Shown here one piece after another: positions 14,105-22,803 of a DNA stretch of 34,140 nt; position 1 is the stretch's first letter; the number at the start of each line of letters is the position of its first letter. Made by a program: the position numbers and the translations under genes. The DNA is from SZUA-22 sp039714835 (GTDB lineage: Bacteria; Bacteroidota; Ignavibacteria; Ignavibacteriales; Melioribacteraceae). The stretch covers positions 1-34,140 of the forward strand of contig JBDLIN010000011.1 in NCBI GenBank assembly GCA_039714835.1. Reading direction: 5' to 3'. The notes beneath the pieces were generated by a model. That model searched no databases, was not told where the DNA came from, and worked only from the letters and a program-made list of their open reading frames with translations.

Positions 14105-16561
14105 ATGATCATAAAATCCAAAAGAAATTCTTCATCCCTTTCCCCAATGATAAAAACTTTCATTTACTTTATTTTGCTTTTAAATACAATTTACAGTGCT
14201 GATAAAAAAGATATTAGAGGAACAATAAGAGATTTAGAAACAGGCGAAACTCTTGTTTATGCAAATATAATTATTGAGGGGAGCAATTACGGAGCAACTA
14301 CAAACCAGGATGGATTTTTTATAATTATAGACGCCCCTACTGAGCTTTGCACTTTATTGGTCTCATATATGGGATATGAGTCGAAAAAAATTCCATATGA
14401 TAATAAAAAATCTAATAGTAAAAAGTTAGATATTCAGTTGAAGCCAATTTCTATTGTAACCGATGATGTTACAGTAATTGCAGAAAAATATAAAATTTGG
14501 AAAACGGCAGACGAAGTTAGTCAAATTACTCTTTCACCAAAACAGCTTATGATTCTTCCAAAATTAGGTGAAGTTGATATTTTTCGTTCACTTCAATTAT
14601 TACCAGGTGTTAGTGGAATTAGTGATGGCTCTTCAGGTTTGTATGTAAGAGGAGGAACACCTGATCAGAACTTAATTTTACTTGATGGGATGACCGTTTA
14701 TCATGTGGATCATTTCTTCGGATTTTTTAGTGCATTCAACGCTGATGCAGTTAAAGATGTTCAATTTTACAAAGGAGGTTTTTCTGCAAAGTATGGTGGA
14801 AGAATGTCCAGCGTTGTTGATCTAACAGGAAAATCCGGTAGTGTAAATAAATTCAAATTGAATGTTGGTTTAAGTTCATTGAGTATTAATAGTGTTGCTG
14901 AAATTCCGGTTTTTGATAAAGGGAGTATTTTAATCTCTGCTCGCCGTTCATATTCTGACATTATTCAAACAGATTTTTATCAATCTATTTATGGATTTCT
15001 CTCTGGTGGCGATGAATCTGAACCAAGAATAAATGGCAGAGGTGAAGTAATGGAGCAAAGCATGATGCCTTCCTTCTACTTTTATGATTTAAATGCAAAG
15101 TTTTCTTACCAGTTATCTAATAAAGATTTCATTTCATTCAGTTTTTATAATGGTGAAGATAATTTAGATGAATCCCAAGAGCCAAAATCGATGAGTGGCC
15201 CTGGGGGAAATTCATCACTTCAAAGATTTACAAACGATTATACAAACTGGGGTAATCTCGGCGGAAGTGCAAAATGGTCAAGGCAGTGGAACGATAGACT
15301 CTATTCAAATATTTTAGTCTCTGCAACAGATTATTTTAATATCAGAAATAGTGAAAGAGGATTTACAAGTACAGATGATGGTAATACTTCCGGGTTTTTA
15401 GGAACATCCTTTAAATCTGTTGAAGACAACAATGTTAGCGATTTCACAGTGAGATTGGATAATGAATGGAAACTGAGTAATGCACACAAACTTAGTTTTG
15501 GCTTATGGTATTCTGATGTAAATACAAGTTTTTTAATGACTCGCAATGACACACTTACAATTCTGGACAGAAATTCTGCTTCTTCTCAGTTAGCAGCGTA
15601 TGTATCTGATAAATTCAATCTATTTTCACCTTTAGTAATTGATTTAGGAGGAAGACTTACTTATTACGAAGCAACAAACTCACTTTACATTGAGCCGAGA
15701 TTTTCTGCAATTTATTCTTTAACTGATAAACTGAAATTCAAAGGTTCTTGGGGGCAGTATACACAGTTTATAAATCACATCACAAATGAAGATATACTTG
15801 AAGGAACTCGCGATTTTTGGATGGTAGCTGACGACTATCTAAAACCTGGTTTTGCAACACATTATATATTGGGTGCTGAATTTCAGACAAATGATTATCT
15901 CTTTTCTATTGAAGGTTATTATAAAGAACTTGAAAATCTGGTCGAATTTAATCAAAGAATTACTTCATTGAAGGGAAGAGGAGGTACTACTCCACAAACC
16001 ACAACAGTGGAAGAAAATTTCTTTTTTGGTGATGGATACTCTAAAGGAATTGAATTTTTAATTCAAAAGAAAGCCGGAGATTTTAACGGATGGCTCAGTT
16101 ACACATTGGGTCAAGTGGAATACACATTCCCAGAGTTCAATGATGGCCTGGCGTTTCCGGCAAGTCATGATAGACGGCATGAAGTTAATTTTGTAGCATC
16201 ATACAAAATAGGTAATTGGAATCTCTCAGCATCGTGGGTTTTTGCAACAGGTAAAGCTTACACCGCACCTGAAAGTCAATACTATTTAACAATGCTAGAT
16301 GGTGATGAATATGCTTATACTCATGTTAGCGATAAAAATGCAAATCGTTTGCCCGATTATCAAAGACTTGATTTAAGTGCTACCTATTCGTTCAAAGTCA
16401 AAAAATCATATTCTGGTGATGTTGGGTTATCAATTTACAATTTATATGATTATACAAATGTGTGGTATCGTCAATACGATCTTGAAACAAGTCCAATTGT
16501 TATAACCGATGTAACAATGCTTGGTATTACTCCAACTCTTTTTATAAAAGTTTATTTTTAA
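14105..16561 (+). CDS. TonB-dependent receptor with carboxypeptidase-regulatory-like N-domain (copy 1)
   Basis: The 818-residue outer-membrane protein has an export signal within the first 31 residues, a carboxypeptidase-D-regulatory-like domain at about 36-114 (IRGTIRDLETGETLVYANI), a plug at about 140-245 containing GLYVRGGTPDQNLILLDG, and a long beta-barrel ending in the C-terminal aromatic F. It should import a ligand using TonB energy. The true start may be the internal ATG at 14147 (MIKTFIYFI). The next gene, nine bases on, is a DUF4249 lipoprotein that likely binds at its surface. Substrate is unknown. Confidence 0.93.
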   Translation: MIIKSKRNSSSLSPMIKTFIYFILLLNTIYSADKKDIRGTIRDLETGETLVYANIIIEGSNYGATTNQDGFFIIIDAPTELCTLLVSYMGYESKKIPYDNKKSNSKKLDIQLKPISIVTDDVTVIAEKYKIWKTADEVSQITLSPKQLMILPKLGEVDIFRSLQLLPGVSGISDGSSGLYVRGGTPDQNLILLDGMTVYHVDHFFGFFSAFNADAVKDVQFYKGGFSAKYGGRMSSVVDLTGKSGSVNKFKLNVGLSSLSINSVAEIPVFDKGSILISARRSYSDIIQTDFYQSIYGFLSGGDESEPRINGRGEVMEQSMMPSFYFYDLNAKFSYQLSNKDFISFSFYNGEDNLDESQEPKSMSGPGGNSSLQRFTNDYTNWGNLGGSAKWSRQWNDRLYSNILVSATDYFNIRNSERGFTSTDDGNTSGFLGTSFKSVEDNNVSDFTVRLDNEWKLSNAHKLSFGLWYSDVNTSFLMTRNDTLTILDRNSASSQLAAYVSDKFNLFSPLVIDLGGRLTYYEATNSLYIEPRFSAIYSLTDKLKFKGSWGQYTQFINHITNEDILEGTRDFWMVADDYLKPGFATHYILGAEFQTNDYLFSIEGYYKELENLVEFNQRITSLKGRGGTTPQTTTVEENFFFGDGYSKGIEFLIQKKAGDFNGWLSYTLGQVEYTFPEFNDGLAFPASHDRRHEVNFVASYKIGNWNLSASWVFATGKAYTAPESQYYLTMLDGDEYAYTHVSDKNANRLPDYQRLDLSATYSFKVKKSYSGDVGLSIYNLYDYTNVWYRQYDLETSPIVITDVTMLGITPTLFIKVYF

Positions 16562-16569
16562 GGAATATT

Positions 16570-17391
16570 ATGAAATACAAAATTAGAATAATAAAATATT
16601 CAATAGCACTATTTATGCTATACAATATTATGGGATGTGAAGAGAGCATTTCAACTGAGATTGATCAAGATTTAGTTGTAGTACAAGGATTTATTTATGC
16701 GGATCAGCAAGTAACAGATATTTCACTTTCGGAAGTTCTTCCACTTGGTTCCGAAGATACCTTAGCTCCGCCAATCTCAAATGCAGAAATATTTATATCA
16801 AAAGGAAGTGATAAATATTTGCTTATTCCGAATGAAGCTAGTAAGGGATTTTATTACTATCCAGGGAATGATTTACTCATCAGTTCCGGCGATGAATTAT
16901 CACTGGAAGTTAATGTTAACGACCAAAAAATCTTTTCAGAAACAATAGTTCCGCCAAAACCAACTAATTTGGAATTAGATTCAGATACACTATTGGTTCC
17001 GGAATTTGTAATGGGGAGACCACCGGATTTAGAATATTACAGCATAACCCTGACTTGGGATAATTTTGATAATAGTTATTATTATGTGGTAATTGGAAAT
17101 ATTGAGGATGCTGCTGAACCAATTGAAGTAGGGTCTAGTAAATTTTCGTCGCGATTTGTTTCAAAGCCATCGATTTCAAATGAATACAGAGTTTCCTTCA
17201 GAACAGTTACTCATTTTGGTAAGCATTTGATGATACTTTATAGAGTTAATCAAGAGTATGCCGATTTATATGAATCAAGAGATCAAGATTCAAGGAACTT
17301 AAACGAACCATTAACTAATATTAAAAATGGTCTTGGCGTATTTAGTGCTTTTGCCAGCGATTCGGTTTATTTTAATGCAGTTCAAGAATAG
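16570..17391 (+). CDS. DUF4249-type surface lipoprotein (copy 1)
   Basis: This 273-residue protein has a signal peptide ending at C23 (IMGC, a lipobox). It continues with DLVVVQGFIYADQQVTDISLS and a series of beta strands such as ISNAEIFISKG and LSLEVNVNDQKIFSETIVPP, the pattern of DUF4249. This family almost always follows TonB-dependent receptors in Bacteroidetes and relatives, probably as a lid or docking lipoprotein. It is expected on the outer membrane. It is co-transcribed with the preceding receptor (nine-base gap). Confidence 0.82.
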   Translation: MKYKIRIIKYSIALFMLYNIMGCEESISTEIDQDLVVVQGFIYADQQVTDISLSEVLPLGSEDTLAPPISNAEIFISKGSDKYLLIPNEASKGFYYYPGNDLLISSGDELSLEVNVNDQKIFSETIVPPKPTNLELDSDTLLVPEFVMGRPPDLEYYSITLTWDNFDNSYYYVVIGNIEDAAEPIEVGSSKFSSRFVSKPSISNEYRVSFRTVTHFGKHLMILYRVNQEYADLYESRDQDSRNLNEPLTNIKNGLGVFSAFASDSVYFNAVQE

Positions 17392-17401
17392 CGGGAACAT
17401 A

Positions 17402-18208
17402 ATGGATATATTAAAAATTATAATTGCCGGATTTCTTTTTGCTGTAATAGTTAGCTGCAGTTCATCAGAAATGGTAGTAAGCAATTCAGTTGATAAAGAT
17501 ATTGTAATTGACGGTAACCATGAAGAATGGAGCGGAAAACTTAAATATTATGAAGATAAACGTGTTGCTCTTGGATTTCAGAATGATGATAAAAATTTAT
17601 ATTTATGTTTAGTTTCATCCAATAGGGCAATTGCAATGAAAATAATGACATTTGGATTAACAGTCTGGTTTGAACCTGAAAATGAAGTGAGCAGTATGGG
17701 ATTGCGGTATCCCATAAGAAATGAAAATGTAACTTCACAACGATTAATGGGGACGAAGAGAGATAATCAACAGTATTCCGACTTTGAATTAAAAGTTGAT
17801 GCTATGATGCAGACTCAGAGTGAATTTAACCTAATTGATGAAAACGAAGAGATTATTTTTGCAGCTCCAATTATCAGCAATAATGGATTTGAAATTAAAA
17901 TCAGTTCTGTAAATCAACAGTTTGTATATGAAGCAAGAGTTCCAATTGGAGATAATAATTTAGCACAAATACCTCTAAATATTTACCCGAATGAAAGAAT
18001 AGCAATTAGATTGGAAACAGGTGAAGTTGATATGGATAAGATGAGAGAGAGTGGTGAAATGAATCAAACAGGAATGGGAAAAGGTAGTGGCGGTAACAAA
18101 AGTGGCCGAAGTCGTGGTGATGGAATGCATGGTAGTCGACGTGGAAGCTCAAGCCAAATAGGATCTGAAAGATTAGATTTTGAGGTTGAAGTCAAACTAT
18201 CTCAATAA
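17402..18208 (+). CDS. Lipoprotein with CBM9-like domain and a Gly/Ser/Arg-rich insert
   Basis: I use the ATG at 17402, which gives lipobox VIVSC (C19); the upstream in-frame start would overlap the DUF4249 gene. The 268-residue protein has IDGNHEEWSG, then ALGFQNDDKNLYLCLVSS and FGLTVWFEPEN, a pattern seen in CBM9-like beta-sandwich domains of secreted FCB proteins. A flexible segment at about 210-255 (rich in G, S, R, M) interrupts the fold before the final strand LDFEVEVKL. It is the third gene of the receptor operon, starting ten bases after the DUF4249 stop. Ligand unknown. Confidence 0.6.
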   Translation: MDILKIIIAGFLFAVIVSCSSSEMVVSNSVDKDIVIDGNHEEWSGKLKYYEDKRVALGFQNDDKNLYLCLVSSNRAIAMKIMTFGLTVWFEPENEVSSMGLRYPIRNENVTSQRLMGTKRDNQQYSDFELKVDAMMQTQSEFNLIDENEEIIFAAPIISNNGFEIKISSVNQQFVYEARVPIGDNNLAQIPLNIYPNERIAIRLETGEVDMDKMRESGEMNQTGMGKGSGGNKSGRSRGDGMHGSRRGSSSQIGSERLDFEVEVKLSQ

Positions 18209-18336
18209 AGAGTCATTTTTTTATCCAAATAAATAAAAGCACATAATCAATTTTGGTAAAATATTTCAATAATATTTTGAACTTTTAATAAATATATTTC
18301 GTCTCTTTATAAGTAAAAAATTAAAAGTATATAATA

Positions 18337-20652
18337 ATGATTAAGAATAGATTACTGCTCATTGTATTCTTATTAATTCCAATATCCGTCTTTAGTCAGA
18401 ATAGCACAATAAGCGGTTATATAATTGATAAAGAAAGCGGTGAAGATCTTATCAGTGCAAATGTCTACATTCTTGAGTTAGGAACCGGTACCACTAGCAA
18501 TGAATATGGTTTCTATTCGATTACTGTCCCCAAAGCAAAGTATACAGTTCGATTCAGTTACACAGGTTATAAGACAAAAACCTTAGAATTTAATCTAGTC
18601 AATTCAATTGAAGAAGATATTGAGTTGGAGCCGAGCTCTTATGAAATTGAAGAGGTTGTAATTGAAGATAAAGTAGATGACCAAAATGTGAAATCTACAG
18701 AAATGGGGACAACACAGATCATCCCTAAAGAACTTCAGTCTGTTCCGGTAATACTTGGTGAAGCAGATATTTTGAAAACGATGCAGCTTCTTCCTGGTAT
18801 AAGTCAGGCAGGGGAAGGGAATAGCGGATTCTTTGTGCGTGGTGGAAACATTGACCAGAACTTGATCTTATTGGATGAAGCAACAGTTTACAATGCTTCC
18901 CATCTATTTGGATTTTTCTCCGTCTTCAATTCTGATGCAATAAAAAATGCTAAGATGATAAAAGGGAGTATGCCTGCACAATACGGGGGGAGAATTTCCT
19001 CAGTCCTCGATATAAAAATGAAAGAGGGTAACAATAGACACTGGAAGTTCAATGGAGGTATTGGATTGATCTCATCCCGTCTTTCAATTGAAGGACCAAT
19101 TGTAAAAGACAAAGGTTCATTTTTAATTTCTGGTCGCAGAACCTATGCTGATCTGTTCATCCCTCTTGCTGGGGATAAAACCCTAAATGATTCAAAATTA
19201 TATTTTTATGATTTAAATCTAAAAGCTAATTACTCTTTAAGTCGTTCGGATAAGTTGTTCCTTTCAGGATATTTTGGTAGAGATCTGCTTGGTTACAAAG
19301 ATGAATTTGGATTTGATTGGGGAAATATTACTGGTACATTAAGATGGAATCATTTATTTAGTGAAAAATTATTCTCTAATACATCATTTATAATTAGCGA
19401 TTATAATTATGCGGTAAGTATTGCAAGTGGTGATAACGATTTTACTATAACTTCTGGAATTAAAGATTTTAATTTTAAAAGTGATTTTCAATATTTCCTA
19501 AATTCTGAAAATCGCTTAAGTTTTGGTTTATTAGGATTCTATCATATCTTTCTTCCCGGTGAAATTGAAAGCGAAGGGGGCAATGTTAATTCATTTAAAG
19601 TTGATAATAAATATGGACTTGAATTGGCAGCATACATTTCCCACGAAGTTGATATATCACAAAGGTTAAGGCTTAATTATGGTTTAAGATATTCTCATTA
19701 CTTGAATCTTGGTCCAGGAAATGTTTTTACTTATGATGCTGCTGGGTTTCCCACAAACATTACACCCTATGAAAGTGGTGATATAATCAGTAATGATGGT
19801 GGATTGGAACCTAGGATTATTGGTACGTATTTGCTTGATGAAACCAGCTCGGTTAAAGCTTCATATGCACGGAATTATCAATACATACATCTTGTTTCGA
19901 GTTCAACTACCACAACACCAATTGATGTATGGCTTCCGACTACGGAAATTGTTAAACCAGAAATTGCAGATCAGTTCAGTCTAGGATATTTCAAAAATTT
20001 TAATAATAATATGTATGAAACTTCTATTGAAGTTTATTACAAGGATATGGGAAACCAAATCGAATACAAGAATGGTGCAGATATCTATTTCAATGAATTG
20101 ATCGAATCTCAGTTAGTATTTGGTAAAGGATGGTCTTATGGTCTCGAGTTTCTATTTCGTAAGAATGTTGGAGATTTTACTGGATGGTTAAGCTATACAC
20201 TTTCTAAAACTGAAAGAAAATTTAATGAGATAAATAATGGTAATACATTTCCGGCTAAGCAAGATCGTACTCACGATGTCTCAATCACAGCCATGTATAA
20301 GTTAGGAAAGTCCTGGACATTGTCAGCCAATTGGATATACTACACCGGTGATGCGGTAACTCTGCCAAGCGGGAAATATTCAGTTGATGGAAATACTCTC
20401 AATCTCTATACTGAGAGAAATGGATATAGATTACCTGCTTATCATCGGTTAGATATTGGAGCAACACTTCTTCTCAGCAAGAGTAAAACCTCAGAGATGA
20501 GTCTGACTTTCTCAGTATATAACGCATATGGCAGAAGAAATGCCTTTGTGATAATGTTCCGTGAAAATGAGGATAATCCGGTTTATACAGAAGCTGTTCG
20601 AATAGCATTATTCAGTTTCGTACCATCAATTACATTTAATTTTAGTTTTTAG
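18337..20652 (+). CDS. TonB-dependent receptor with carboxypeptidase-regulatory-like N-domain (copy 2)
   Basis: The 771-residue protein has a clean signal peptide (cleavage after about residue 20, PISVFSQ) and a regulatory-like domain at about 22-105 (ISGYIIDKESGEDLISANV). A plug follows with FFVRGGNIDQNLILLDE, which closely parallels GLYVRGGTPDQNLILLDG of copy 1, and the barrel ends in FNFSF. Both copies share LLPGxS, FFSxFNxDAxK and YGGRxSSV blocks, so they are paralogues from an old duplication. A 128-base spacer separates it from the CBM9-like lipoprotein gene, and it probably has its own promoter. Confidence 0.93.
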   Translation: MIKNRLLLIVFLLIPISVFSQNSTISGYIIDKESGEDLISANVYILELGTGTTSNEYGFYSITVPKAKYTVRFSYTGYKTKTLEFNLVNSIEEDIELEPSSYEIEEVVIEDKVDDQNVKSTEMGTTQIIPKELQSVPVILGEADILKTMQLLPGISQAGEGNSGFFVRGGNIDQNLILLDEATVYNASHLFGFFSVFNSDAIKNAKMIKGSMPAQYGGRISSVLDIKMKEGNNRHWKFNGGIGLISSRLSIEGPIVKDKGSFLISGRRTYADLFIPLAGDKTLNDSKLYFYDLNLKANYSLSRSDKLFLSGYFGRDLLGYKDEFGFDWGNITGTLRWNHLFSEKLFSNTSFIISDYNYAVSIASGDNDFTITSGIKDFNFKSDFQYFLNSENRLSFGLLGFYHIFLPGEIESEGGNVNSFKVDNKYGLELAAYISHEVDISQRLRLNYGLRYSHYLNLGPGNVFTYDAAGFPTNITPYESGDIISNDGGLEPRIIGTYLLDETSSVKASYARNYQYIHLVSSSTTTTPIDVWLPTTEIVKPEIADQFSLGYFKNFNNNMYETSIEVYYKDMGNQIEYKNGADIYFNELIESQLVFGKGWSYGLEFLFRKNVGDFTGWLSYTLSKTERKFNEINNGNTFPAKQDRTHDVSITAMYKLGKSWTLSANWIYYTGDAVTLPSGKYSVDGNTLNLYTERNGYRLPAYHRLDIGATLLLSKSKTSEMSLTFSVYNAYGRRNAFVIMFRENEDNPVYTEAVRIALFSFVPSITFNFSF

Positions 20653-20662
20653 GATTTTGAAA

Positions 20663-21505
20663 ATGAAAGATAAAATATTTCAGCTGTTAATATTATTCTC
20701 AACTTTAATCCCATTTTTAGGATGCGAGGATGTGATAGAAATAGATCTTAATTCTGCTGATCCTAAAATTGTTATTGAAGGAGTAGTTAGTAATGATGGT
20801 TCACCAAGTCAAGTACGAATTACAAGATCGACTGATTTTTATGAACCGGGGATCTATGAAAAGGTTAGCGGAGCAGAAGTTGAAATTATTGATAGTGAAG
20901 GTAAAAGTGCGATTTTAACTGAAGTCAGTGATGGATTGTATGAAACAAATTCTGTATTAGGAGAAATTGGGAGAACATATTTCATTACTGTTAAAACTGA
21001 TGGTGATGTGTATGATGCAGAATCAACAATACCACCGCAAATCACTCTTGACTCCCTAAAACTTGAAGTAGCTCCATATCCGCCAGGTGGGGAAGTTGAA
21101 GAAAACAAACGGTATTTCTTGCATTTCTATTTTCAAGACCTGCCAGACAATGAAGATTTTTGCCGTTTTAAGATACTCAATAACGGTAAATCGTTAGGTG
21201 GTTTTAGGATTTATATGGATAAATATACGAACGGGAATTATATCAAATCTAGACTCAATCTTAGCGCTGAAGAAAATGATATAAAAATTGGTGATGAATT
21301 AACAGTTGAATTATTATCGATTGATAAAGCTGCTTACGATTATTATTTTACCGCTAATAGTGTTAATGCTTCTCGCACAAGTGGAAGTGGAGGGCCTCCA
21401 AGTTCCATTGCTCCAGCAAATCCTGTGACAAATTGGACGAATGATGCTCTGGGACTCTTCAGTGCTCATTCAATATCGACTCAAACAATTAGAGTTGAAG
21501 AATAG
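20663..21505 (+). CDS. DUF4249-type surface lipoprotein (copy 2)
   Basis: The ATG at 20663 is chosen over a TTG two codons upstream. The 280-residue product has lipobox FLGC at C21. It continues EDVIEIDLNSADPKIVIEGVVSNDG, then KVSGAEVEIIDSEGK and YFITVKTDGDVYDAESTIPP, the DUF4249 sequence of strands. It follows its receptor by ten bases. Compared with copy 1 it is better conserved to the family, with the typical ED(V/I)IEID start. It ends with a Ser/Gly/Pro-rich loop and LGLFSAHS, matching GLGVFSAFAS at the end of copy 1. Confidence 0.87.
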   Translation: MKDKIFQLLILFSTLIPFLGCEDVIEIDLNSADPKIVIEGVVSNDGSPSQVRITRSTDFYEPGIYEKVSGAEVEIIDSEGKSAILTEVSDGLYETNSVLGEIGRTYFITVKTDGDVYDAESTIPPQITLDSLKLEVAPYPPGGEVEENKRYFLHFYFQDLPDNEDFCRFKILNNGKSLGGFRIYMDKYTNGNYIKSRLNLSAEENDIKIGDELTVELLSIDKAAYDYYFTANSVNASRTSGSGGPPSSIAPANPVTNWTNDALGLFSAHSISTQTIRVEE

Positions 21506-21876
21506 GATCTGGTTAGAGTTTAAAAATTTAATTAACCCCATAAATTTTTAGATTTATTAATTTGTATCGAATGTGGATACGAAATTATTAAAACGTGATA
21601 CACACTGATATTACTACCTAATATCCTATTATACCATCTCTTAATAGTTTGCTTGCTACCCTAAAACGATAAATAAAGATATTTCTAAAACATATTTGGC
21701 ATTATTCAATAATATATCTAAGTTAATCAGAGCGATAATTCTGTTTTATAATTATTAAACAATTAATGTAAGCAATGAAGACACTAAATCAACCAAACAT
21801 TAATTCTTTACAACTCACCTTTATAAAAATTCAGAACCAATAAATAAAAAATTAATAACATAATAAGATATTAATT
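21506..21876. other. Upstream region of the nitrate reductase operon
   Basis: This 371-base AT-rich stretch lacks any credible coding frame. It must hold the promoter of the nap operon. The only clear structure is an inverted repeat at 21561-21584. I see no good FNR/CRP-type box (TTGAT-N4-ATCAA) and no obvious -33/-7 pair. Confidence 0.5.
21561..21584. promoter_or_regulatory. Operator-like inverted repeat before the nap operon
   Basis: TTTGTATC (21561-21568), a 7-base spacer GAATGTG, and GATACGAAA (21576-21584) form two arms that are complementary except for one bulged G. The position, about 290 bases before the first gene of the operon, allows an operator role. No cognate regulator is known. 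Confidence 0.3.
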
Positions 21877-22776
21877 ATGGCAAAAGAAAAAAACAAAACA
21901 AACACACGACGAGACTTTATCAAAAAACTAGGTATAGTCGGTGCTGGAACAGCTTCCGTAGCTGCTGTATATTTTGATAAAGATGAACTCCTTCAAAAAA
22001 AGAAAGGAGAAAAAGTAAAAGCTCTAACAACAGATAAGAAGATTGTTGAAGTTGATGCATCCGATATTGTTCCAGTTAATGAGGAGGTTGATACTGATAA
22101 AATGCAGCACAGAGGTAGAGTTGGCCTTGTTGGCAAAAAATTTGCAATGGTTATTGACCTTGCTAAATGTAAAAATGCACGCAAATGCATGCATGCTTGT
22201 CAAGCAGCACACCAACTTAAGCAAGAGCAGCACCACATAAATGTATTAGAAATGGAAGATGAAACAAATGGTGCAACATACTTTATGCCTAAACCTTGTA
22301 TGCATTGCGATAAACCCCAATGTGTAAGCGTATGTCCGGTAGGCGCAACATTTAAACGCCAAGATGGACTTGTGCTTATTGATAATGAGCGTTGTATTGG
22401 TTGTCGCTTCTGTATTGCTGCTTGTCCATATTCAGCACGTTCATTTAATTGGACAGATCCAAAAGATGCCGAAAAGTATAAAGATGTTCAATACGATGTT
22501 GAATTAAATGTTCCGCAAAAATTGGGAACAGTTACTAAATGTGCATTTAGTGCTGATAAATTACGTGAGGATAAATTACCATATTGTGTTTCCTCTTGTC
22601 CAAACGGGGTTTATTACTTTGGTAATTCTAACGAAGATTTTGTTACAAATGGCACAACCAGAGAAACCGTACGATTAAGTAAACTGTTAAAAGAAAATTT
22701 TGCATATACTTTACTTGAAGAATTAGGAACCAAACCAAATGTTTTCTATTTACCACCTAATAGAGAAAATAAATAA
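21877..22776 (+). CDS. NrfC/PsrB-like iron-sulphur subunit, Tat-exported, with 14 cluster cysteines
   Basis: The 299-residue protein starts with a twin-arginine signal (TRRDFIKKLGIVGAG, R11-R12). Four ferredoxin-type segments follow. Segment 1 has C98-x5-C104-x3-C108. Segment 2 has C141, C144, C149 and C153. Segment 3 has C173, C176, C179 and C183. Segment 4 has C222, Ser225, C237 and C241. Segments 2 and 3 are complete; 1 and 4 each lack the second cysteine of the family pattern. It is the electron-transfer partner of the NrfD-like protein encoded 27 bases downstream, acting on the periplasmic side. Its place at the head of the nap operon points to nitrate respiration. Confidence 0.88.
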   Translation: MAKEKNKTNTRRDFIKKLGIVGAGTASVAAVYFDKDELLQKKKGEKVKALTTDKKIVEVDASDIVPVNEEVDTDKMQHRGRVGLVGKKFAMVIDLAKCKNARKCMHACQAAHQLKQEQHHINVLEMEDETNGATYFMPKPCMHCDKPQCVSVCPVGATFKRQDGLVLIDNERCIGCRFCIAACPYSARSFNWTDPKDAEKYKDVQYDVELNVPQKLGTVTKCAFSADKLREDKLPYCVSSCPNGVYYFGNSNEDFVTNGTTRETVRLSKLLKENFAYTLLEELGTKPNVFYLPPNRENK

Positions 22777-22803
22777 TTTAATAATTATATGTGATATTAT
22801 AAT

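Noticed and set aside
18251..18279. Bacteroidetes -33/-7 promoter before the second TonB receptor
   Set aside because: TTTG and an ATATTTTG word are present, but the spacing is only 16 bases and the -7 word is imperfect.
21700..21740. FNR-type or sigma-54-type site in the nap upstream region
   Set aside because: TTGGCATTATTCAATAAT lacks the -12 GC, and no TTGAT-N4-ATCAA palindrome is found.
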